Translations under genes and position numbers: made by a program | The notes under the pieces: model-generated | The model's input: only the letters and a program-made list of their open reading frames with translations | The model's database searches: none | Told to the model about the DNA's origin: nothing | Assembly (NCBI GenBank): GCA_024704765.1 | Contig: JAKMXF010000044.1 | Location: forward strand, 124,001-188,000 | Source of the DNA: Oopsacas minuta | Taxonomy: Eukaryota; Porifera; Hexactinellida; Lyssacinosida; Leucopsacidae | Direction of reading: 5' to 3' | Length of the DNA stretch: 64,000 nucleotides | In this document: piece by piece, positions 1 to 11,116 of the stretch | How the letters are laid out: each line of letters begins with the position of its first letter | Position numbering within the stretch: the first letter of the stretch is position 1

Positions 1-745
1 TGAGATATCACACTTAATTCAAGGGTATAACTAATTATGATAATAGATTCAGTATGATGAACATCAATAGGTCCGATAGAAAACAATCTCTTTTGAGCAA
101 TATAGGAAGGTTCCATAAGTCTAAAATAAGAAATAGGAGTGAACAAAATTATATATTAAGGAAGTACCTCTGGAATAGTGCATGTTTGCCAGAAAACGTA
201 AAGGATATGTTAGAATAATGGAATGAAAGGAAATCAAGCAAACTAGTCATTCCAGTGATCATGTGACAAAGTCAGCCGGGTCAGTCCAATCCAGGCTATG
301 ACTCCTTCGATTATGCGAAGCGCAAATAAGCATATCAAACGTGACTTCTGAAAATTACTACCAGAATAAGAGGGACTTAGATAAGTGCTCTAATATCATG
401 GGCACAAAGAAAGGTCTATTAATTAGCCAGTACAGATGAAACAGTCAACAAGATTAAAAAATAAATAGACCCACGAAACCTTCAGAATTGTATCATCTAT
501 TAAATAAATAAGTTTATAGAAACAAATTCCAAGTAACGAGAGGTCCTAGCAACAAAAGTCCCGGGAGTTTTGTTCTAGGCATCGAAAAATCAGCGAGGAA
601 AATTTTGATAGGAATAAGAAGCATATAACTAAATGATTCCTAATCTTATGGTTATCTATAAATGCGTTATCAAATTATGACAATATTTAAGAAAAGGCGG
701 TGGTTAGAATACCGGCAACGGCACTATAATGATTATTTCTTAGAG
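1..745. other. no gene recognised
   Basis: AT-rich sequence with stops in all frames. I see no convincing exon, repeat boundary or RNA gene here. Confidence 0.5.
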
Positions 746-1342
746 TGGAGGCAACTGTACCCAACTTTTTCTTCTTGTAGTGCAGGCAATAGCATTGTAA
801 GCTAGCTATGTACATATTCTTTTCGTTATGGGTGATGATGATCAACAAGTATACCATGAAATAAATATTTTAACTACTTCAACGTGTTCATATATGTCAA
901 ATTGCAAAATGATTGGTAGTATATAATAAAGGTGCATATTTCATTAACCTGAAAGAAATCATGCAAGCAATGTGTTGACAATACTAATTGTCCTAAATAC
1001 CTTCCTGCTACAATAACCTGCAATGTGATACATTCCATAAGCCACGCAAGTTACTACACAATAAATATCTTCCATTGCATAGCCACCACCAACCTTGTAC
1101 GTACATGCAGGCATGTTATTCATGCCTCCACTTGTAAGCAAATAGATTAGTTTTAAATTTTCAATTCCATTGGGATATAATCATTATCATGCACTTGTAT
1201 TGTTAATTCGATGTACAATGATGGTAAAGGATTATTTACTCATGATATACTCGTAGATCATCATCATAGCCATAACGAAAAGAATATGCACATAGTATAA
1301 GCATTCTGTAATGCCAAAATTATTATTGTATGGCTTCCTCCA
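746..1342. mobile_element. ~0.6 kb element with diverged terminal inverted repeats
   Basis: The left arm (about 746-870) and the reverse complement of the right arm (about 1215-1342) share several blocks. These are a TGGAGG start, then CATATTCTTTTCGTTATGG, then a run of GATGATGATC followed by an AGTATA-CATGA stretch. The arms flank about 350 bp with no recognisable protein. The structure fits a non-autonomous DNA transposon (MITE) or a fold-back element. I could not identify a convincing target duplication, so the ends are approximate and the superfamily is open. Confidence 0.5.
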
Positions 1343-2189
1343 ATAAATGAAAATTAGTGTAACTTTCTCAATTCTTGACCGATTGTTGCGTTCTTTTTAC
1401 CTATCTTCATTATTTTCTAAGTAGTACCACAATATAATAACCACATTTTCATCATGGTGTGCATTACTCTAGTTGTACCCCGAATTATTGAGGTTTTTTC
1501 TATACAAAAGTGTTACGTGACCAGAAATAATGTCGGTTTAGGGAATTCCAGATTACACAGGTGTCGGATTTCGGAAGTTTCACTGTATTTCATAATTTAA
1601 CTTTGAAATCATAGCTCATCATTTCGTTTTGCAGAGTTAGCATTTTTCCAACATATCTGCCTGTTAGGCGATCACATGACATATTTTGACCAGAAAATAT
1701 GTTCTAGATTAGAAATCTTTGAGTCATTATCACATTTGTGAGACTTGATGATAGCTTCATAATATTTGAGAATAGCATGTGTTGACTTCGAATCAACTAC
1801 AAAGCACTTCTTATTTATCCCTGGGCCAGAAAATAGTTGTAGTTTCCAGTCCTATTATTATATAGTTCACTGGATGACCCTGTTACTACTCAAATAATTT
1901 CAAACATATTGGAAATGTTTCGCATATACTATATATAATTGTAACACATACTATATACATTTGTTCAACATTTGATGTTCTTCAATTATGTAATACATTT
2001 ATTCAATCAAAAATGGCTTATTTCTACCATATAGAGACAATGTATATAGATGCTTACAACAAATACCAAACCTTATCCTAAATATTAAGTTACTATTTAG
2101 GTCCCTATGCTTAAGGATAAAAGGCTTTCCTTGGTAGATTATCAAATATGGCTGGATAAGCACCAGGAAACCTGTCAGGCCAAAGAGTA
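1343..2189. other. no gene; contains a pogo-like repeat end
   Basis: AT-rich non-coding sequence. The only structure noticed is the repeat fragment listed at 1495-1592. No exon with paired splice signals was seen. Confidence 0.45.
1495..1592. repeat. degenerate pogo/Tigger-like MITE fragment
   Basis: The right side reads towards TTCGGAAGTTTCACTGTA. Its reverse complement begins TACAGTGAAACTTCCG and continues with a block (ATTACACAGGTGTCGG) that closely matches the right half of the MITE at 6717-6854 (CTATACAGGTGTCGG). It is therefore probably an older copy of the same family. Confidence 0.4.
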
Positions 2190-3113
2190 TGGTGAATTCA
2201 ACTCAGTTGCGTTGGAGTCCTAATTGGCAATACGGTCTTCAATAAGTCAGTCGACCAAAAAGTTATTATATTCCACAGTTGTTGCGAATGGCGATGAAGT
2301 CTATTGTAGTCTATCAGAGTTAAGTAATTTATTGCTCGCTATTGTATATCATTTTTCATCTACTGACAAGAATTCCTCCGAAATGCATCAGTACTCTCCT
2401 GGTGGGGAAGACTCTTGGTGTAATTCCCAAAAGTTAAGGCCCTGGGAAACCGGATGTCCTCCCACCCAAGAGCTCTCTCTCAAGGTTGCAGGGATCGGGT
2501 CCTTGCTATCCTATCCCCGTACATGACAGTTGATTTCTTAGATAAAGTAAAGAAGGGTAGGACATCAAACTTGAATGAAAAGTTTGCATAATTTAATTTG
2601 GAACATGTTTAGCAAGACCAATGCAATCGACCCAGAACTGATGCATTTCGGAGCAAGCCTTGCTGTAATTAGATACAACGATGGATATTCTGGCATTTTC
2701 GAGTTAGTTCGGGAACTTGGTTTTGAACCTTATAGAATTTTCTTACTTTATGTAGTTCGTTAGATTGTACACGTGTTAATATAAGTAATTATAAGATTAG
2801 TAGTAATTTAATAAGGAGAAGATACAGTATAAAGCAAACTAAACGTAGTAGGAAACTGTGTGGTGAGGGTTATAAGAGTGGTGCGTATTTGAAAGTTGTC
2901 AGTAGTGTGGAGAGTCGTGTTTTATGTTGTGGTACAGATGAATTTGGTGTTATAGGCGGTAGAGGTATTAATAATATTAGCGTTTTTGAATGGGTAAATT
3001 GTGATATTTGTAGTGCTTGGTTTCATGTGTATTGTTTATATAATAATCCTGTGGTTTTTGATAAGATTGAAGTGGAAGAAATATGGATATGTCTAGCATG
3101 TACTCGTGCTTAG
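2190..3113 (+). pseudogene. Mutator-like (PF20700-type) transposase relic with C-terminal PHD finger
   Basis: Three pieces, in different frames, look like one broken protein. Piece 1 (2224-2526) ends near MHQYSPGGEDSWCNSQK, which matches the 'H-x-Y-C-P-x-G-x-x-SWC' motif I associate with animal Mutator-like (PF20700/Kolobok-related) transposases. Its motif Cys is replaced by Ser. Piece 2 (2575-2763) reads SLHNLIWNMFSKT, then LAVIRYNDGYSGIFELVREL, the family's 'NESLHNLIW' and 'FN-x-G' block. Piece 3 (2889-3113) is a PHD finger with the pattern C-D-I-C-x-x-WFH-x-x-C, then WICLAC. Frameshifts and stops separate the pieces, so it is not functional. The motifs are seen directly; the family name is from memory and could be wrong at superfamily level. 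Confidence 0.6.
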
Positions 3114-4556
3114 ATAGGTCCTTGTTCTATGTTTACTGTAAATTTCATCATAATACCTCTCAACTTATATGTTTGTATTATGTTTTCATATTCATTATCA
3201 TAGTTGTAGTTCTTAATCTATTTCTTATTATTAATTAATGTGTGATCAATGTTTGATCTATTTTCTGCCTTTGGGGACTGTTATCTCAGAAGTAGATTAT
3301 TTATTGACCAATATAGGGTAATTTTGTCAATATATAAGGGATCTTCAAAAGCTCAACTGTTTAGGGGAGATCTCACACTCTGGAGAAAGTTCAGTTGAAT
3401 GGATATACAATATATGTTGAAATTTACAGAATTTTTAGCTGGATATCAATTGATAGACAAAGTATACTGATCTATATAATTGCTCCTTGCTATAAATCGA
3501 AATTCTAATCAACCTACTTTTCTTTCTAGGCAATTTCAAACAAATGTCTATGTCCATTACAGAAGTATCCATGCTCAACTTTTCATGATATATATTGAAA
3601 GTTTACCAGTTTAAAATTTCAAAATTTTCCAATATCTAGTTATTTAAATGTTATTGCATTTTTGGATGCTAGATGATGATCCAGAATCCTACTAAGTTTG
3701 CAGCGAGATTGATCAACTAGAACTCATCGCAGGTCTCTAGATCATACTCACTCCTTAATAGGCTATGCACCAGCGAATATATCTGAAATCGCATAGTTGT
3801 CAACTATTGTTAAGTCTATCCTTGAAATCATCTAACCTCGTTCAATGTGTACACATACATATCTTATCCAAATATCCAAAGAACCCATGATCCTGTAGCT
3901 CAAAAATTTACCGTTAAGGCAGTTTAAAGTTTTCAAAAATCAGATTTTTCATTGTCAACCTCCTTTAACTCCGCATACTCGGTCTGTCTTTTTACTACTA
4001 ATTAGATATTAATGTCATTCTCCTTCTCATTCATTAATTTATATTAGTTATACGTTACTGAATGTGTGATTTCTCCATTTCGAGTATGTTTCTAATTACG
4101 ACTAGTTAGTCTCTTCAATCCGATCACTAATATCTAGTGAAGATGTCGGAACGAGTATCCCCCGTGGGGCTGGAATCATTATCATTCCATGGGAAGTGTA
4201 ATATGGGAAACCTATGGGAAATCCTGGAATATCCTATACAGAATCTTGGGTAATCTTGAGGAAAGAGGGGGAATTGGAATCATAATTCCTTTCACATGCA
4301 ATCATGCAAATACCTCATATCAATACGCCACAACCCACACAACTTTTTTTCCAAGAGGCCTCAAATAGTTACACTAATTTTTTGTATATTTTGTAATATT
4401 TATAATTTCTAGCCCACCCCATATGTCCTGCATAAATCCTGTAAAATGTTCACGCTAGCTGGTACTATAATGGACATAATTCTCAGTACAATGATACATT
4501 GAACTGGAACTTTACCAATAACCTTTTATATCAATTTGTTATAAATTGTATCTTAG
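3114..4556. other. no gene recognised
   Basis: AT-rich intergenic or intronic DNA. Nothing recognisable was found apart from a generic polypyrimidine stretch leading into the possible exon that begins at 4557. Confidence 0.45.
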
Positions 4557-4893
4557 TTCAAACAAGTTCTGGTATATCCAAAATCTAATGGATGAATTAT
4601 ACCCTGGGATCCAGTTTATTTGTGAAAACTTTATTTCAAGCCAGAAAATTTCTGATTGTGATGCTTATCAGCGCTTCTACGATATTATTGTTCGTGAAAT
4701 TTCCAAAATTTATCCCAATAGTTTCATCACTGAAGAATTCTTTTTTTTGGAGGTTTCTAAGGCAGGATATTTTCGGAAGGTTTGTTCTTCATTAGAGCAA
4801 GTTTTAGCTAACAATGATTGTCAGGACTCTTCACTTGTTTACGCTACACTGTCTGCCAACTTTTCACTTAGTGGCACTCTGGCATTCATATGA
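4557..4893 (+). CDS. possible host exon, protein unknown
   Basis: An open frame of about 112 codons follows a plausible splice acceptor (TTGTATCTTAG just before 4557) and ends at a TGA at 4891-4893. The peptide is ordinary in composition, with acidic and aromatic residues mixed (for example DAYQRFYDIIVREISKIYP), and shows no transposase motif. Wobble positions are T-rich, as in the firmer exon at 23195-23966. It could be a terminal exon, or an internal exon ending at an earlier GT (AAG|GTTTGT near 4778). I do not recognise the family. Confidence 0.35.
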
Positions 4894-5214
4894 GTTATTA
4901 GTCATAGCATTACTTTGAAAGTCTGTGGAGCCATGAGTTTTGGTGCCTATAGCCCCTTTCTTTTGTCAGAGGGGGCTCAGCTCCCAAACTTTCGGCATCT
5001 TCTTATGAATCATGCTTAGTGTGACCTGATGTGATTTAGCGAAAACTAGACACATTAAAATTTTGGTTCATTTCTTGTTCCCAATTCTCTTTTCAAGTTC
5101 GTATTACAGAAATACTTTAATTTTGGTAGAAATTCTATACAAATTACTTTTGGTAGTCTCACTGCTCCGGGCCACGAAACACCGGGGTAAATCAACTTCC
5201 AGTTTTCAGGAATT

Positions 5215-5460
5215 CTCTTCTTCCCGTTCCGTGAAATGAATGATGCCCTCTATTCATAATATTTTATCCTACAGTAGTAACAACAATACTTCTATTTGAT
5301 TAAGCGAATACTGCCTGGAAAAATAGTCAATTTATGACGTCAAAAGGTGCTAAAATCTCGATTTGGATGCGGGTATTAGTTAAAACGAAGTGGTAGAACT
5401 TTGGAGTTGCTTTTCGTACGAGCTTAACACTTCGGCCGTAACCGGTTAACAACGAAAAGC
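5215..5460. repeat. interspersed repeat B, copy 1
   Basis: A stretch around GCGAATACTGCC, then TTATGACGTCAAAAGG, then AACACTTCGGCCGTAACCGG aligns in the same order with 8390-8660. It is a diverged direct copy of an unclassified repeat; the boundaries are approximate. Confidence 0.4.
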
Positions 5461-5779
5461 TTTACTTTATTCCATTCCAGAGTATAATTTTATAGATAGA
5501 TCTTGCAAAGAAACCAGAATGTATTGGCTAAAAATAGCATTTCCCATACCGCGAAACACTATGAGAACCTTAGGTTGTTAAGTTCAAACTAATAATATAG
5601 GACATTTTTATGTTGAAAAAATGCGAAGTCACCCGGTTGTCCAAATTTTGGAATAGCAGATGCCTATATTAGGGCCCATTATTCCGTACCTCAAATGCCA
5701 TTGAAAAAGTAGCAAAAAAGACATTTTTGCGTATGGATAGAGTGTTTGTGAACTTATGATAATATAATTTGGAAAACAT

Positions 5780-6010
5780 CATCACCTCTGCACCTAACAT
5801 GTATTGTTGGTATAGTAGAAGTTATTTTACTCAAAATATCATCCAGTGTTACAAACATTTTGAATGGCTCAAGTAAAAATACATTTATTCGGGTGGAAAT
5901 GAACCAATTTCATATTTTGGCGATTAACGAATTTCCCATCAAATAGCTCCACTTCTTTATATCCCTGGTCAAAATCTGGCCTTATGGTATTAGCTTATGA
6001 TCTAGGTTGA
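5780..6010 (+). repeat. interspersed repeat A, partial copy
   Basis: The order of blocks (a TTATTCGG-GTG-AAA segment, TTGGCGATTA, TTCCCATC, CCCTGGTC, then TGGCCTTAT) matches the 3' parts of the longer copies at 9470-9985 and 54030-54585. Diverged and partial. Confidence 0.4.
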
Positions 6011-6716
6011 TATTTCATTGAAAAGCAGTGTTAACTCTCATTTTCACCATGTTTTGAGTCAAAAATTTACATTACGGTTTATTACTATCAATTCTATATT
6101 TTCACCCTGTAAATACCATATTCCTATAAAATCTAAAATCAATAAACAGCTTCAAAATAGCTCTTTGACGTGATTTTTTACACTTTAAATCGACCCTATA
6201 CGGCAAAATTACTATAGAAATATCGTTTCATATGTTTATGATGGTAGCAACATGCCTAATTCCGCTGAATAGTAACTTATGACTACGGAGTAATTTAGAA
6301 GTTCTATAATTTTACCCAAATTATCCCTCTCTCCTTTCTTAATATAGTTTATATTTTAAATAAATTTCAACTAGTCTAGCAAATATTTATTCCAATCAGA
6401 AACCTATACAATACACTTTAAATAAACCTATTTTCAATAAAAAGAATCAATTGTAAAGTGCAAAAACGGTAGATCATTTTATAATTTGTATCTAAGTCTA
6501 TTTCATAGCAACATTCATGGCATATTTCGATAGAACTGCTGGTCAATTTGTCATAACCCTATCGAGTAACCTACGCCGCAAGACTAGCTGGGTCAATTTA
6601 TACGTAATTTACTCTCTAACATGTTATTCGACAGGATTTTGTTAAATACTCATCTTTCAATGTACTTCGTATGTATTTGTGTGTCCTACTGATATTGGAT
6701 ACATTTTTCTTTACTA

Positions 6717-6854
6717 CAGTGGAACCTGCATAAGCTGACACTCGTTTAGACTTGAAAATTTTGTGGGTTTAGCAAATTGTCCGATTATGTAGGAAACACT
6801 TGGATTAAAGAGGTCTTCCGGACTATACAGGTGTCGGTTCATGCAGGTTCCACT
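6717..6854. mobile_element. 138 bp pogo/Tigger-like MITE
   Basis: It begins CAGTGGAACCTGCAT and ends ATGCAGGTTCCACT, so the termini are inverted repeats. A TA dinucleotide lies just before the left end. The CAGT-GGAACCT start is the kind seen in pogo/Tigger elements. There is no coding capacity. Degenerate relatives appear near 1495-1592 and possibly at 17450-18030 and 49725-49800. Confidence 0.6.
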
Positions 6855-6924
6855 TTGAGTAATGAAAATATAATATTAACTAGACAATTAGAGTACCATG
6901 AATGTCAAGTCTCAACATTGAACT

Positions 6925-7340
6925 TTCTCCCATAGGTTGGACTTAGCGGCCCCTCAAATCAGTCCCCTACCATTTCCCACTTTGATAACCTTTATATAGC
7001 GGCCACCTATTGAACGCGGCCAATGGCCACCATTTTTAGGCACTTCTGACAATAAACCTGTCTATTAGGGTCACAAACACTATATATGACCGCTATCATT
7101 TCTAACGTCCATCCTACATAATTATCACCTCACTAAACTCCACCTTTGACAATTCCTTGGGCGATGGCCATTAACAATTAGAGCGTTAGAGAACACTTGC
7201 ACGACGGGAAATTTTACACTGATCAGGAATATCCGACTAAAAATCGGATTCAATTTTAATTGTGGCCGTTAGCTCGATTTTAAAACCTACAAAATGTGTC
7301 GCTTAAGTGGTCAATTGTGGCCGATACAATGGAAATTCAA
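6925..7340. repeat. GCGGCC-rich relic, probably pogo/Tigger-related
   Basis: Several GCGGCCACC, CGGCCAATGGCCACC and GTGGCCG words recur over about 400 bp in otherwise AT-rich DNA, resembling decayed ends of Tigger-type elements. There is no open frame. The assignment is tentative. Confidence 0.25.
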
Positions 7341-7441
7341 GTTGGTATTATATCCAAAAGTGAATTATTAGTGATGCGGGACGACCTTAGGGAATGTGAA
7401 ATTCTATGTAAAAAGACTGATTACAGTCATAACGGACTGTA

Positions 7442-7605
7442 CGGGGCGTTGCATTAGTTCGAATTAATATGTTGGCAATAGTTCGAAGGAATTGAGTTTT
7501 TGGCATTAGTTCAAATAATTTTGATGTTGGCATTAGTATCAATTAACTCTGATGCAGGCATAGATCGAATGAATTTCTATATTGGCATTAGCAAAGGAAA
7601 TTTTG
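7442..7605. repeat. MULE-type terminus with tandem subterminal repeats
   Basis: It starts GGGGCGTTGCATTAGTTCGAATTAATATG, given here only as its opening motif. It then repeats a ~35 bp unit built on ATGTTGGCATTAGTTCGAA about four or five times. The first part closely resembles the ends of the MULE at 13780-15868 (GCATTAGCTCGAATTGTTATG), so this is a solo or decayed end of a related element. No matching right end was found nearby. Confidence 0.5.
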
Positions 7606-8289
7606 TTACAAAAATCCAAGAAATCTAGGACCATTCAAACTCGTAACAGTTACTAACTCGACACAAATTTTAATTAACAACTCAAATTAAATGTCTCCCA
7701 CCGCTGTGTTGTACCAGAGTATTTACACGTTATCCAAGTTGTTGTTGAGCGTATTTAGATTAGCTAGCGGATAAAGGTCTTAAAGGTTAACTCATTGAAA
7801 TTAAACGAACTATTCAAGTTGTCGTGCAGCGTATTTAATATACTTGTTTATATATTTTATAGTAGAATAATTTTGAATATTGACGTGTCATGAAGTAGTC
7901 ATTTTGGGCATTTTTGCCCGCATTTTGCGGCGTTGCCTCCAAAGATAGGCTCCAGCCATGCCGAGGTCTTTTCAAAATTAATAGTGCATTGCTCTCTCAC
8001 TTTTTGTGGAAAATTCCTTCCCAAATCAAATACTAAATTACTTCCTAATTATAGCTAATTTATTCGAAAGAATCCTGGTTGAATACACAATCTTGAACAG
8101 TCCATTGAAATTCACCCATAAGCAATTTGAAACTGAAATGAATTGCAATCTTTTGATTTTGATGTACAAATCCTAGTTGGGTCCCAAAGTTTGATGAGTT
8201 CAATTTCAATTCAATACAGGCAATCCTAGTGTCAAAAACTGGGAAAAATACCAGCAATATATTTCAAATAAAATTCTAACAGTATTTAA
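7606..8289. other. no gene recognised
   Basis: AT-rich. The short open frames on both strands lack splice support and show no protein motif. Confidence 0.4.
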
Positions 8290-8665
8290 ATTTAATTTTG
8301 ACAGATTTCCATCCAAAATCCACCAAACGTCACAATTACCCCGTTTATTGGGATAATCTTTGGAAAAACATAGTAAATACTGCGTCTCTGCTTTCTCAAA
8401 AACCGAATACTGCGGGAAAATGTGTTATTTATGACTTCCAAAAGGCGCTGAAATCTAGATTTGTGTGCTGGATTTTGTTAAATAGAGGCAGGATTTCTTT
8501 CAGGATTTTATGTAAGGTGGGTCAAATGAAGGTTTGTAGAACTAGGGGAAGGGGCAAACCAAATAGAAATGGCAGGCAAATGTCCCCCAAAAAAGAACCA
8601 TGATGGGATAAAATTTCGTGCTAGTTTCGTTATTAACGTGACACTTCGGCCTTAATCGGGTGATT
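8290..8665. repeat. interspersed repeat B, copy 2
   Basis: It contains CCGAATACTGCGGGAAAATG, then TATGACTTCCAAAAGGCGCTG, then GACACTTCGGCCTTAATCGG (motifs given in short pieces), in the same order as 5300-5450. A third, shorter copy is at 45720-45830. A 101-codon frame on the plus strand here shows no family features and is probably incidental to the repeat. Confidence 0.4.
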
Positions 8666-9469
8666 GCATATTGGGTACTATCCTAATTTGCAACAAAATA
8701 TACTAAATTTGACCTGTGGACGGTATATTATGGCATGCTATATAACTTTATGATCTGTCTTCCGGACAATAATTAGCTGGAGGACGGAATAGTTAAAGGC
8801 TTGTATTTTCTGTATTATCAGGTATATACTTTAACGAGCTCACAGGTTTACTCATCTTTAGATAGCACAAAAATACTCTAATAATCGCACAGACTATATA
8901 TATATTACGGGAGCGTTTAGGGAGTTATTAGGGCGAACTTTTGAGGCTCCTAAAGAATTATATTCAGGACTAGGAAAGGATTTACCTTCCACAAATCAAT
9001 ATGCTTCTTCCGAATATCATGAATTGCTCCCGATGAGAAATTGATGTACTTGGTCTAACATCACCGAATATTTTGGAAACCTGAGTGACATTATTCGAGG
9101 TAGTCATAATAATCGTGACTCTTTCCTAAGGTCATGTCCAATCAACGTTCTGCCTTCACGAAATCGAAGAATTCATTTCTTAATTGTTGATTTCAAACTT
9201 GATTCAGTAAATGAATTAGTGTTAAATGATAATAAAATATCTTTGAGTAATAACCTGTTTAGATATAGGCTCTATGTTTCAGTAGATATTTTTGTGAAAT
9301 TTGGAATCCATAAATGCCAATGGCAAATAGCTGAAAGCTAAATATTAATTAATAGATTTTAATAAACTAAAGTCTGAACAAGAGTTCAAATATAGCTCTA
9401 ATTATTGAAATTTACAAAATAGTTACTGAAATGCCAAAAAATATTTTACAGTGCAGAGTTACGAACATG
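8666..9469. other. no gene recognised
   Basis: AT-rich, with stops throughout. No repeat or exon boundary is visible. Confidence 0.4.
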
Positions 9470-9985
9470 ATCACAAGGATATGAGAAGTTTGGGGTATAC
9501 TTTAAAATGGTTATCATGTTTAGACCAAATTTCCATGATTTACGAATTATAAGTGGATATTGGCAAATTTTGTGACATCGATGGTCTGTATGATAACTCA
9601 GAATAATGCCAACTTTGTCATGGCAAATTTTTTATATTTTGAACAGAAACGGTTTTTGATTATTTGGAGTTTCAACATTTTGAACATAGATGAATAATTA
9701 ACATTAAATATGATTTCAAAGATGGAACATTATTTAATTCATATTTGCCAATTAGGCAATTAGATGACGTCACTTCGATCTGTAAATCTTCACAAATGTG
9801 GCTTTTATAAATTCTTTCATATCAATAATACATATATTCGGTGAAAATGTATCAGTTGCTTATTATTTGCGATTATAGATTCTCCCATCTAAATATATCC
9901 GCTTCCTCTATTCCCTGGTCAACTGAAAATTGACTTAGTGATCAGGCCTTATCTTTAGTAGGCTAAGGGTTAGTGTATTGGAATT
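9470..9985 (+). repeat. interspersed repeat A, long copy
   Basis: About 500 bp aligns by eye with 54030-54585 in the same order. Shared blocks are a GTATAC-ATGG segment, GATTTACGAATTATAAG, GGTCTG-GATAACTCAG, GAAACGGTTTT, AATAATTAAC, and a highly conserved end, GTGATCAGGCCTTATCTTTAGTAGnCTA. There is no coding potential. An inverted partial copy lies at 10735-10880, so the pair may be the two arms of one large fold-back unit. Confidence 0.6.
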
Positions 9986-10003
9986 TATTAATTTGCATCG
10001 TCA

Positions 10004-10221
10004 AGTAACCACACATTATGGTTAGTAGATACCAAATCTTACTCACTCTTTCAAGTGTGGATCATCCCATATCTATTACCTGGAAACTCTCTGCTTTGTA
10101 ACAGAGAGGCACATTTGCAACAAATTAACGCAATGCACATAGTTTCAAAGGAATAGATATTGAATATTCGCCACTCGAACGGGTATATTTTGGTATCTAC
10201 TAACAATAATGTGTGGTTACT
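10004..10221. mobile_element. 218 bp fold-back element
   Basis: The left arm, about 39 bp, starts AGTAACCACACATTATGG. It is the near-perfect reverse complement of the right arm, which ends AATAATGTGTGGTTACT at 10221. Both arms contain TAGTAGATACCAAA. The ~140 bp spacer has no coding content. This is typical of a MITE or fold-back transposon; superfamily unknown. Confidence 0.6.
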
Positions 10222-10734
10222 AGACCATCCAAGCGAAAAATTCAGACTATATTACCGTGTATAACTTAGCCAGATACAGTAGTTAGTGTTTAAATGATAG
10301 GTTTTGCATTTGCAGTTACAATTTCTCACATAAACAGAAGATAAAAATTAGTAGCTGTAAGAACCAAAATATCAAGAATATTGGTGCCGCGGATAATATC
10401 ATGAAATCGTGTTAAATCGTCGTTTAGATGGTCGATATGTGTATACCTAGACTCAGCTAGCCTGGCGGCGTCGAACAAAGGTTTACACGATAGGGTAGGA
10501 TAAATTTTGAGAATGGAATGTTGCCTAGTTCCTGTAACAATCCTGTGTTTCTTGTGAAGAAATATTGCCAAACATATGCAAGTTGCGACTAAAAGACGCG
10601 AAATCTTTCCCTAATTGCTAATTATTTACAGTTGTTTACAGTTATTTACATTTGTCCAAATCTGCCATTTTTAAGTGACACTATAAAGTGGCGCTTAATA
10701 ATTTAAAAATTCTCATTACAATGTCCCAACTTTT

Positions 10735-10880
10735 TCTGAGTTATCGCACGCCATGGATTGACTTTTGTTAATATCCTCTTATCACTCGATAACCATGCAC
10801 AATTTGGTGAAATCATGATAGCCATTTTATTGTATACACCCAACTTTCCATACTCATATAGTATATTTTGTTGTAATATC
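10735..10880 (-). repeat. interspersed repeat A, inverted partial copy
   Basis: It reads CTGAGTTATCGCACGCCATGG, then ATATCCTCTTATCACTCGATAA, then TATACACCCAACTT. This is the reverse complement of the block in the copies at 9470-9985 and 54030-54585, and is collinear with 50863-51003. Confidence 0.55.
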
Positions 10881-11067
10881 CATAAAGATTATTACGCAAT
10901 CTCTAAAATGCCCATATATTTGAATTTTCATATACTAGTCATAGCATTCTAATACACTAAGGCAATGGTACTGACTAAAATTCTTGGACCATGGATTTGT
11001 TAAACAAGTTGGTACAATATTCAAGACAAGCTTAAATATCAAGTTATAGCACATTCAGTTAGTCAAG

Positions 11068-11116
11068 TTACAATGAAACAAATATCTAAATGTTTAGACA
11101 TATTTGTTTCATTGTA
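11068..11116. repeat. near-perfect hairpin
   Basis: Arms of 18 bp, TTACAATGAAACAAATAT and its exact reverse complement, are separated by about 13 bp that itself contains TAAA/TTTA. The hairpin lies just inside the left arm of the 10933-15967 composite and may be a subterminal binding structure of that element. Confidence 0.6.

Noticed and set aside
959-1141. A Cys/Tyr/Gly-containing small frame on the minus strand, which might suggest a small secreted peptide
   Set aside because: It sits in the spacer of the inverted-repeat element 746-1342, has no signal peptide and no splice evidence.
8298-8603. A 101-codon basic frame on the plus strand
   Set aside because: It lies inside interspersed repeat B, has no splice support and no motif, and the other copies of the repeat do not keep the frame.
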